From assembly GCA_965279115.1 (NCBI GenBank), contig OZ257137.1, positions 6,262,001-6,326,000 on the forward strand: 64,000 nucleotides of DNA, written 5' to 3'. Origin of the DNA: JAEUOS01 sp965279115 (GTDB lineage Bacteria > Pseudomonadota > Gammaproteobacteria > Burkholderiales > JAEUOS01). The position numbers were made by a program, and so were the translations under genes. A model generated the notes under the pieces. The model was not told the DNA's origin, ran no database searches, and saw only the letters and a list, made by a program, of their open reading frames with translations. Below are positions 54,322-59,914 of the stretch, in pieces. How positions within the stretch are numbered: position 1 is the stretch's first letter; every line of letters starts with the position of its first letter.

Positions 54322-55110
54322 TCACTCCCTGGGCATGGCGAAGCCGTAGCGGGTCATGATCTCCTGCGCGGGCGGGGTGCCAAGGTAGTCGTAGAACGGG
54401 CGCGCCGCTGGCGGCGCGTCCTTGATCAACACCATGCGTTGCCGCAAGGGTTGATGCCAGCTCTCCGGGATCAGCGCGAACTCGCCCAGCCTGGCGACCG
54501 CGGGCGACTTGACCAGCGACAAGGCGATGATCCCGCCTTGCGTCGAGCCCGAGGTCGCGAACTGCGCGGTCTGGGAAATGTTTTCTCCGAGCACCAGCTT
54601 GGGCTGGATCGCGTCCCAGAGCCCGGCATGCTGCAGGGCCTCCTTGGCGCGCGCACCATAGGGCGCGTGGTCCGGGCTGGCAATGGCGAATTTTTGCAGC
54701 CGGCCGTCCTTGAGCGCGGCCGCCAGGTCCTTGAGTTCGGCATCGGCCTTCAATGCGGAACCGTGCGGCACCATGATGCCGATGCGGCCGAGCGCGTAGG
54801 CGCGCCCCCGATCCTGCGTCTTGCCTGCATCGGCGAGCTTGAAGACGAAATTCTCGTCCGCCGACATGAAGAGGTGGAACGGGGCGCCTTGCGCGATTTG
54901 TGAGAAGAAATTCCCCGACGAACCAAAGACCAGTCGCAATTTCTGGCCGGTTTCCCGTTCGAACCGGGCCGCGACCTCTTCAAGGGCGAATTTGAGGTCC
55001 GACGCGGCGGCAATGGTGGTCACCGTTTGCGCAAACGCCGATGACGGCGCAAGCGGCGGCAGGCAGGCCGCAGCCAGTGCAAAAAACAGTTGGCGTCGAA
55101 ACGATGGCAT
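54322..55110 (-). CDS. modA: ModA, periplasmic molybdate-binding protein
   Basis: 262 residues from the ATG at 55110, with a signal peptide ending near SSAFAQ. Ligand residues lie in AAASDLKFALEE and FGSSGNFFSQI, and the later ISQTAQFATSGSTQGGIIAL segment is typical of the family. The open frame extends further upstream through the ModE operator and cannot be coding there. It delivers molybdate or tungstate to ModBC. Confidence 0.92.
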   Translation of the reverse strand: MPSFRRQLFFALAAACLPPLAPSSAFAQTVTTIAAASDLKFALEEVAARFERETGQKLRLVFGSSGNFFSQIAQGAPFHLFMSADENFVFKLADAGKTQDRGRAYALGRIGIMVPHGSALKADAELKDLAAALKDGRLQKFAIASPDHAPYGARAKEALQHAGLWDAIQPKLVLGENISQTAQFATSGSTQGGIIALSLVKSPAVARLGEFALIPESWHQPLRQRMVLIKDAPPAARPFYDYLGTPPAQEIMTRYGFAMPRE

Positions 55111-55132
55111 GGAATGGCGTGGTTTCAATGGA

Positions 55133-55158
55133 CCGATATCTTTTGAATTGTATATCGG
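55133..55158. promoter_or_regulatory. ModE-type operator between modA and modE
   Basis: Arms ccgatat (55133-55139) and atatcgg (55152-55158) form a perfect 7-bp dyad with a 12-base AT-rich centre. This agrees with the known ModE box, which contains TAT/ATA half-sites with outer CG pairs. It lies 22 bases before modA and about 60 before modE, so ModE could repress both. Confidence 0.75.
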
Positions 55159-55219
55159 TTCGTCGACGAACCATCGCCCGGCCACCGGCGCGCCCGGTTG
55201 ATAGACAATCCAGTCCATC

Positions 55220-55606
55220 ATGAAAACCACGCTCAGCGTTTCGCCGCTCGACGAGAAGACCCGCTTTCGTGTGCAGATCAAGCACATGGTCGCGATCGGC
55301 CCGGGCAAGGCCGACGTGCTTCAGGGGATCGCGGAAACCGGTTCGATCGCCGAGGCAGGTCGACGCCTGGGCATGAGCTATCAGCGGGCGTGGTCCCTGG
55401 TGAAGGCGATGAACCAGGATTTCGTGGAGCCCCTGGTCACCAAGCAGCGCGGCGGCGTTACTGGCGGCGGTGCGACGCTGACACCGACGGGCAAACAGGC
55501 CTTGACCATCTATCGCGCCATTGAAGAGGAAGCGCAGCGTGCCGTTGCGAAGCAGTTGTCGGAGTTGCTGGCCATGATCAGACCCGAGGCAGGCACCGAC
55601 CGATAG
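55220..55606 (+). CDS. modE: ModE-like molybdate-responsive regulator, DNA-binding domain only
   Basis: 128 residues made of the LysR-like winged helix of ModE: VLQGIAETGSIAEAGRRLGM is the helix-turn-helix and YQRAWSLVKAMNQDF the recognition helix. E. coli ModE has two additional C-terminal Mop domains; here the chain stops after about 20 extra helical residues. Ligand sensing must therefore use another part or another protein, perhaps the TOBE domain of ModC. Divergent from modABC across the operator. Confidence 0.85.
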   Translation: MKTTLSVSPLDEKTRFRVQIKHMVAIGPGKADVLQGIAETGSIAEAGRRLGMSYQRAWSLVKAMNQDFVEPLVTKQRGGVTGGGATLTPTGKQALTIYRAIEEEAQRAVAKQLSELLAMIRPEAGTDR

Positions 55607-55689
55607 GCACGCTGCGCCGCACCCGACATGGCGCTCGCTGCGGCCGTTGCAATACTCGCGCTAGAGGTGAATCCTTATAATTCGACTGG

Positions 55690-55929
55690 ATGAGCACTCT
55701 TGCCACTATCCAGACCATGCTGGTCGCCGAATTCGGATTGACGTCAGAACAGGTTGTCCCAACAGCGAAGCTCGCCGACCTCGGCATCGACTCGCTGGCG
55801 ACACTGGAATTCCTGTTCAAGCTGGAGGAAGAGTTCAAGCTCGACCTGAACAGCGACCCAACGCCGGTCGAAACCGTTGCGGATATCGCGTCCGAAGTGG
55901 ATCGCCTGCTTGCGGCGAAGACTGCTTAG
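55690..55929 (+). CDS. Orphan acyl carrier protein
   Basis: 79 residues, acidic and helical, with the phosphopantetheine attachment motif LGIDSL (Ser35). Helix 2 reads LATLEFLFKLEEEFKLDL. It carries an acyl or aminoacyl group on a 4'-phosphopantetheine arm. There is no ketosynthase, acyl transferase or ligase next to it, so its pathway is unknown. TATAAT at 55676-55681 is only eight bases before the ATG, so the transcript may have almost no leader. Confidence 0.88.
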   Translation: MSTLATIQTMLVAEFGLTSEQVVPTAKLADLGIDSLATLEFLFKLEEEFKLDLNSDPTPVETVADIASEVDRLLAAKTA

Positions 55930-55971
55930 TACGAGCGGGCGCGATTTGAGACAGTCGGCGCGCAAATAAAT

Positions 55972-55998
55972 ATCGGTACGGCTTTTGGCCGTACCGAT
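55972..55998. terminator. Strong hairpin between ACP and DUF932 genes, probable bidirectional terminator
   Basis: Arms atcggtacggc (55972-55982) and gccgtaccgat (55988-55998) form an 11-bp perfect stem with a 5-base loop. It separates two convergent genes (stops at 55929 and 56067). The T-run on either side is weak, so termination strength is uncertain. Confidence 0.6.
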
Positions 55999-56066
55999 TC
56001 AAAGTGTTGCTTCTTCAGTTTTCAAAAGCACTGCCAAGCCTTGGAACGGAAGATCGATTCGGAAAT

Positions 56067-57131
56067 TCAAGCCGCTTCGACGATCCCTCGCCATTCCGTC
56101 GGCGCCAGCTCGATCAACTTCCCACCCAGCGCCTCGAACTCCGTCGCCCGGTCGTAGTCCTCGACGTCCTGCGAAAAATGCGTGACGGCGTTGACCAGAC
56201 CATAGGCTGAGAGATCGCCTTCGACGACGAGATGCCGCAGCACGCCGGCACGCTCGTTTTCGTTGAGCGTGTAGCGATTCGCGAGCACCTCGACCGCCTT
56301 GACGGGATCGCCCCTGAGCTTGATGTCCAGGGTTTTCTGCATCTTCTGCGCCACCTGCCGGAACGTCGCCTCGGAAACCGCGGCCTCGACGACATCCCGC
56401 ACCTTCAGGAAAAACGCCTTGTCATCGGCTGCAAGGGTGTCATCCCGATAGACGTTGACGGACTCCTCCCCGGACTGCAGGATTCGGCCGACATGGGTCT
56501 TGCGCAGCGCATGGTCGGACGCGATCAGGCCGTTCCGACAGATCAGCCGGTACACCAAGGGCTGAACTGCCAGTGTGCCGCAACCGACTTCCGAGTTGGT
56601 GATCACGATGCCGGCCTGGACCACATCACCCGGCGCCACTTCGAACTTCACCTGCGGTGTCACGACCTTGAGGTACATCTTCGTTTCAGTCAGTTCCACC
56701 GATTCGAAGCGTGCCTCGGGAAGCCGCTGCAGGATCGGCAGGACGTTTTCCGCGAGATCGAAGTTGTCCAGGCGGCGGTAGCGGTCGGACAGCACCGCGC
56801 GCACCTGCCCGTCCAGCGTCCGGATCATGCGGCGCTCGCCGTCGGTCTGCAGCCAGGTGTTGACATTGCGATCCAGAAGGTCCGGCTGCTCGGTCCGCAT
56901 GCGTTCGAAGTACGTGAACGGGATCTTCAGCTTTTCGGCGAGTTGCCGGCGCGCGAGGTTGGTCACCCCGAATGCGCCGTCCCCTCCCCTGCCTTCGATC
57001 GCCATCTTCAAATGTCCGCCTGCGTCGGTGCTGCACTGCATAAGCGACGAAGGCACTACCAGGTCCTGCTTCGAGCCGATCTGCCGCTCGAGTTCCTGGG
57101 CCAGACTAACGAGAGTACGTCCGTTTTTCAT
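56067..57131 (-). CDS. DUF932 protein of mobile elements
   Basis: 354 residues. The family core is visible in FGVTNLARRQLAEKLKIPFT, ERMRTEQPDLLDRNVNTWL and RAVLSDRYRRLDNFDL. DUF932 proteins occur on plasmids, phages and integrative elements, often beside RadC and anti-restriction genes. Their biochemical activity is not known. GGAGG precedes the ATG, enclosed by a hairpin described separately. Last gene of the radC-peptides-DUF3577 block. Confidence 0.88.
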   Translation of the reverse strand: MKNGRTLVSLAQELERQIGSKQDLVVPSSLMQCSTDAGGHLKMAIEGRGGDGAFGVTNLARRQLAEKLKIPFTYFERMRTEQPDLLDRNVNTWLQTDGERRMIRTLDGQVRAVLSDRYRRLDNFDLAENVLPILQRLPEARFESVELTETKMYLKVVTPQVKFEVAPGDVVQAGIVITNSEVGCGTLAVQPLVYRLICRNGLIASDHALRKTHVGRILQSGEESVNVYRDDTLAADDKAFFLKVRDVVEAAVSEATFRQVAQKMQKTLDIKLRGDPVKAVEVLANRYTLNENERAGVLRHLVVEGDLSAYGLVNAVTHFSQDVEDYDRATEFEALGGKLIELAPTEWRGIVEAA

Positions 57132-57190
57132 TTAAAACCTCCAAATGGAAAACGGGGACGGCGGGCCCCATGCCGGGGATGCACATCCCC
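57118..57190 (-). promoter_or_regulatory. Structured leader of DUF932 gene
   Basis: Arms ccgtttt (57121-57127) and aaaacgg (57149-57155) enclose both the GGAGG site and the start codon in a 21-base loop. A second hairpin, ggggat (57175-57180) and atcccc (57185-57190), lies 44 bases before the ATG. The same two-hairpin plan is seen before radC, DUF3577 and the second small peptide. Confidence 0.6.
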
Positions 57191-57309
57191 GCTGGGATCA
57201 ACGAATCGACACGGAGGATTCCGGGCCGGGACAAAGCGCAACTTGCGTCGCGCCTACGACTTACGCTGACAAACGGGAATCGCTTCCCGCCTGTCAGCAC
57301 TGCAAACAG

Positions 57310-57903
57310 CTACAACATGCCGCGTTCCGCGAACGACGTCACACCGGTGCCGGCAACGACAAAGTGATCCAGCACCCGGACATCGACCAGGGCCAGCGCG
57401 TCCTTCAAGGCCCGAGTCAACATCGCATCAGCCTGGCTGGGTTCGGCCACGCCGGACGGATGGTTGTGCGCGAGGATCACGCCGGCCGCGTTGGTGGCGA
57501 GGCTCCTCTTGACGACTTCCCGCGGGTACACGCTGGTTTGGGTGAGCGTGCCGCGGAACATTTCCTCGGGCGAGATGACGCGATTCTGCGCATCCAGGAA
57601 CAGGACCATGAAAACTTCATATTCCCGGCCCGCCAACGTCATGCGCAGGTAGTCCCTCACCACGGCCGGTGACGACAACGCATCCCGGTACCGCATCGAC
57701 TCGGCCAGCGAACGCCGGACCAATTCCTTGGCGACCTGCAACTTCGTCTTGGACCTGGCCGGCGCGTCGCAGGCCGGCATCGGTCCGTTCAACAACTTGA
57801 AGAGGCTGCCTTCAGCGGCCTTGATCATCCATTCGGCGGTCTTGCTGCCGACCAACAAGCCCAACAAATCGGTATTCGACAGCGCTTCCATGCCTTGACT
57901 CAC
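57310..57903 (-). CDS. radC: RadC-family JAB/MPN protein
   Basis: 197 residues from the GTG at 57903, chosen because GGAG lies six bases before it; an ATG at 57921 overlaps that site and is unlikely. The JAMM metal motif AHNHPSGVAEPSQAD is intact, and the segment EVFMVLFLDAQNRVI precedes it. RadC proteins of this kind are carried by many islands and prophages. Their substrate is unknown, though the fold is that of metal-dependent isopeptidases. The stop is 178 bases before DUF932. Confidence 0.9.
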   Translation of the reverse strand: MSQGMEALSNTDLLGLLVGSKTAEWMIKAAEGSLFKLLNGPMPACDAPARSKTKLQVAKELVRRSLAESMRYRDALSSPAVVRDYLRMTLAGREYEVFMVLFLDAQNRVISPEEMFRGTLTQTSVYPREVVKRSLATNAAGVILAHNHPSGVAEPSQADAMLTRALKDALALVDVRVLDHFVVAGTGVTSFAERGML

Positions 57904-58028
57904 GGTGTTCTCCTTTTGCATGTGAAAAGGGGAACACCGCCCCGTCGGGGAGGAACATTCCCCGAGGGTTGACTGACTGCGATCTCCGGACCTTGCGGTC
58001 GCCGGCTTCCAGGAGATGAGGCCGGTTT
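57903..58028 (-). ncRNA. Structured 5' leader of radC, candidate radC RNA motif
   Basis: Arms cggtgttc (57903-57910) and gaacaccg (57932-57939), extended by cctttt/aaaagg (57912-57917 and 57925-57930), form a 14-bp stem with one mismatch that pairs the GGAG site (57913-57910). A second hairpin, gggga (57947-57951)/tcccc (57959-57963), lies 44 bases before the start. The 45-base repeat at 57984-58028 follows. The radC RNA motif in Rfam is described from leaders of radC and other DNA-interacting protein genes; membership is my inference. Confidence 0.6.
57984..58028 (-). repeat. 45-base leader repeat, copy A (radC)
   Basis: 42 of 45 bases are identical to 59121-59165, with substitutions at positions 5, 18 and 26. 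On the minus strand it contains GACC-GCAA-GGTC, a short stem with a GNRA tetraloop, and flanking CCGGC/GCCGG arms. It stands about 80 bases before the radC start. Confidence 0.8.
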
Positions 58029-58102
58029 CATGGGCGCTGCCAAACGGCAGCGGTGGAACATCGAACGACGCCGCCCGCTTAATGCCAGGCAGCGAGCGGC
58101 GT

Positions 58103-58156
58103 CTCTACCCAGGCCGGCGCAAGACCGGCTTGGGTAGAGCCCCTCGGATGAGGGGC
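58103..58156. terminator. Tandem GC-rich hairpins downstream of peptide 1
   Basis: First stem: ctctaccca (58103-58111) with tgggtagag (58131-58139), plus inner gccgg/ccggc. Second stem: gcccctc (58139-58145) with gaggggc (58150-58156) and a 4-base loop. They share one base. No T-run follows on either strand, so they may act as an RNA processing or stability element, or a factor-dependent terminator, between peptide 1 and the radC leader. Confidence 0.45.
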
Positions 58157-58210
58157 TGCCAGGCGGCATTCCTCGATGCCGCCGCAAATCGCCTTCCGCC
58201 GAGCCACGAC

Positions 58211-58309
58211 TTATGCAACGGCCCGGACGAAGGCGATGATCTGGGAAATCACGATGCAGAGCACCATGACGCTGGGGTTTGTAACGACGTTCAACAGCGC
58301 TTGTTTCAT
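58211..58309 (-). CDS. 32-aa single-membrane-helix peptide 1
   Basis: Reads M-K-Q-A-L-L then NVVTNPSVMVLCIVISQIIA and FVRAVA, ending at TAA. GAGAGAGAGG is six bases before the ATG, a strong site. A two-residue charged start, a conserved LNVVTN and a hydrophobic stretch from about residue 14 to 28 suggest one membrane helix. 17 of 32 positions are identical to peptide 2. No family that I recognise; small toxins, pump regulators and phage-type membrane peptides have similar looks. Too short for most gene finders. Confidence 0.7.
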   Translation of the reverse strand: MKQALLNVVTNPSVMVLCIVISQIIAFVRAVA

Positions 58310-58332
58310 GCGGGCCTCTCTCTCGGTGGGTT

Positions 58333-58376
58333 GCGGGGTTTTCACCTCTGGGTTGGCCCACAGGTGAAAACCCCGC
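58333..58376. promoter_or_regulatory. 15-bp perfect hairpin before peptide 1, overlapping a terminator
   Basis: Arms gcggggttttcacct (58333-58347) and aggtgaaaaccccgc (58362-58376) are perfect complements around 14 bases. On the minus strand the first arm to be transcribed (58376-58362) includes the 3' side and T-run of the terminator at 58367-58388, so the two structures cannot form together. Confidence 0.6.
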
Positions 58377-58388
58377 CCGAAGGCGAGG
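58367..58388 (-). terminator. Intrinsic terminator with UUCG loop after peptide 2
   Basis: On the minus strand CCTCGCC (58388-58382), TTCG loop, GGCGGGG (58377-58371), then TTTT (58370-58367). The stem is seven pairs with one G-U and the very stable C(UUCG)G loop. It is 13 bases after the peptide 2 stop. The T-run is short (four), so readthrough is likely. Confidence 0.6.
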
Positions 58389-58401
58389 CTTTCGAAGATG
58401 G

Positions 58402-58500
58402 TCAGGCGAACACTTTGGCGATCGCGATGACCTGGGATGCGACGACGATCAGCACCATCAACTTCAGGTTGGTGACCACGTTCAATACGGACTCTTTCAT
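58402..58500 (-). CDS. 32-aa single-membrane-helix peptide 2
   Basis: Reads M-K-E-S-V then LNVVTNLKLMVLIVVASQVI and AIAKVFA, ending at TGA. GAGGAGAG precedes the ATG but is paired in a hairpin. Length, charge pattern and the LNVVTN...MVL..V.SQ.IA core are shared with peptide 1, so the pair arose by duplication and both have been kept intact. The conserved N-terminal polar part and a single hydrophobic helix predict an inner-membrane peptide. Function unknown. Confidence 0.7.
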   Translation of the reverse strand: MKESVLNVVTNLKLMVLIVVASQVIAIAKVFA

Positions 58501-58562
58501 GACGCTCTCCTCGACAAATTTACGAGGAGACGTCTCCCACGGGGAGAGATGTCTCCCCATGG
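58501..58562 (-). promoter_or_regulatory. Ribosome-binding-site hairpin and second hairpin before peptide 2
   Basis: Arms tctcctcg (58506-58513) and cgaggaga (58523-58530), extended by gacg/cgtc across a 1-base bulge, bury the GGAG site that is six bases before the ATG. A second hairpin, ggggaga (58541-58547) with tctcccc (58552-58558), begins 41 bases before the ATG. Confidence 0.65.
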
Positions 58563-58592
58563 GGTGGTGGCACTGCTAACGGTTGCGAACGG

Positions 58593-59033
58593 TCAGGCGG
58601 TGGCGCGCTCGGGCTGATTCGAGCGATCCGATTGCGGTACCTCGACGGTTTTGCCGTTGACCTTGGCAAACTTGACCCGCAACAACCGGCCCTTGATGGT
58701 GACGCCCATCTGTCCGGCGTTGTCACCCTTCTCGAAGGTGAAGGTCTCGGGGTAGATGTCGGCGATGCGGAAGCCGATGATCACGGCCTTCTCATCCTTG
58801 ACATCGGATTCGAGTTTCCGGATCACCGTCTTGGCGTCGGCGCCGCTGACCGTGCAGTCGAACTTGGTGTAGCTGACATCGTCGCTGCTGCCGCGAAAGG
58901 CCGAAATGCTGCAGGCCAGAAACTCCTGGCCCTTTTTCGGCTTGACGGTACGCACGCGATTGACATAGCCGACGCCTTCGACATGCAGGTTGAAGTACGA
59001 CTGCTGATTTCCTGACTGGGATTGCTCGGACAT
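58593..59033 (-). CDS. DUF3577 (STY4534-like) protein of integrative elements
   Basis: 146 residues. The family core reads YFNLHVEGVGYVNRVRTVKP and QEFLACSISAFRGSSDDVSY, followed by a beta-rich, OB-like middle. DUF3577 proteins are carried by SPI-7 and PFGI-1-like islands, sometimes called ICE replication or single-strand-binding-like factors; the activity is not settled. Starts 93 bases upstream of peptide 2. GGAG is six bases before the ATG and is paired in a 9-bp stem. Confidence 0.88.
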   Translation of the reverse strand: MSEQSQSGNQQSYFNLHVEGVGYVNRVRTVKPKKGQEFLACSISAFRGSSDDVSYTKFDCTVSGADAKTVIRKLESDVKDEKAVIIGFRIADIYPETFTFEKGDNAGQMGVTIKGRLLRVKFAKVNGKTVEVPQSDRSNQPERATA

Positions 59034-59034
59034 G

Positions 59035-59165
59035 ATGGTCTCCTATACACATGGAAAATGGGGAGACCATGCCCCGACCGGGGATGGAATCCCCGACTGG
59101 GTTGATGCGACTGACAAAACCTCCAGACCTTGCGGTCACCGGCTTTCAGGAGATGAGGCCGGTTT
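59035..59165 (-). ncRNA. Structured 5' leader of DUF3577 gene, candidate radC RNA motif
   Basis: Arms atggtctcc (59035-59043) and ggagaccat (59062-59070) are a perfect 9-bp stem that contains the GGAG site. A second hairpin, ggggat (59080-59085)/atcccc (59089-59094), lies 47 bases before the start. The 45-base repeat follows at 59121-59165. Same order and spacing as the radC leader. Confidence 0.6.
59121..59165 (-). repeat. 45-base leader repeat, copy B (DUF3577)
   Basis: Three substitutions relative to 57984-58028, in the same orientation and at a similar distance (about 88 bases) from the start of the downstream gene. The GCAA tetraloop stem is conserved. Confidence 0.8.
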
Positions 59166-59541
59166 TGGCGCTCTCACGAGCGTTGGGCGATGCGTGACGT
59201 GCATCGGGCGGGCTGACACAGCCAGCGTGTTACTTCGGCATGCTTGACTGAGCGATTGCCATGCGGCATGGCCACCGAGCCAAGACTATTCAGATCAACA
59301 GACCATCTGTGTCGCTATTGGTTCCAAGGAATCGCAGGACGTCGCAATACGTCGGATTCCATTTCGGCGGCACCCGTTGTCGAGAAGGACTGCAAACTCC
59401 GGATTCCGGTACGACGTGGTGCAGGCATCGAAAGGGACGAGATGGCGGTCACCATGTACGCTATGCAGTGCGCGTTAATGTGTAGCCAGGCAGGATCAAT
59501 CCAACGGCGGCCTGCGATATTTGCACCAAGTCATGGAGAAT
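59166..59541. other. Region without a supported gene
   Basis: About 375 bases between the DUF3577 leader and cusF. Short frames exist but have no good start site or recognisable motif. It must contain the promoter for the leftward DUF3577 block. I see no clear hexamers. Confidence 0.45.
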
Positions 59542-59871
59542 TTACTTTGCCGTTTCGATGTGTGTCACCACGTATTCCCCTTTGACTTGATCTGCCGCGA
59601 ACCTTACCTTGTCACCTTTCCTGAATGTCGTGAGTGCCTTCTTGTCCTTGAGGCCGAACTCCATGGTCATGGCGCCCATGCCGATGTTTGGGATTGGACC
59701 GTGCTTCAACAGCACCTTCCCATCCTTGGGATAGATGTCGACCACTTCAGCACTTGTCAGCGCGGCACCCGACTTGGCCGCCGCTTGCGATGCCGGGGTT
59801 TGTGCCTGCGCAGAGAAGGTAGACGCTGCGGTGAGTAGGGGGAGCGCAGCCAACAGTTGAATCAGTTTCAT
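59542..59871 (-). CDS. cusF: CusF-like periplasmic copper-binding protein
   Basis: 109 residues from the ATG at 59871 (GGAG seven bases upstream), with a signal peptide ending near FSAQAQ. The metal site is HGPIPNIGMGAMTM: His and the two Met ligands of CusF are present, but the Trp that stacks on Cu(I) is Met here. CusF delivers Cu(I)/Ag(I) to the CusCBA pump. It is the last gene of the cusB-cusA-cusF group, 43 bases after cusA. Confidence 0.88.
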   Translation of the reverse strand: MKLIQLLAALPLLTAASTFSAQAQTPASQAAAKSGAALTSAEVVDIYPKDGKVLLKHGPIPNIGMGAMTMEFGLKDKKALTTFRKGDKVRFAADQVKGEYVVTHIETAK

Positions 59872-59914
59872 CGTCAATCTCCAATCATTTTAGAGGCGGG
59901 GTTGGAAAAACATT

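Noticed and set aside
57903..57921. ATG at 57921 as radC start
   Set aside because: It would place the AAAAGGAG ribosome site inside the coding region; the GTG at 57903 has that site at the right distance.
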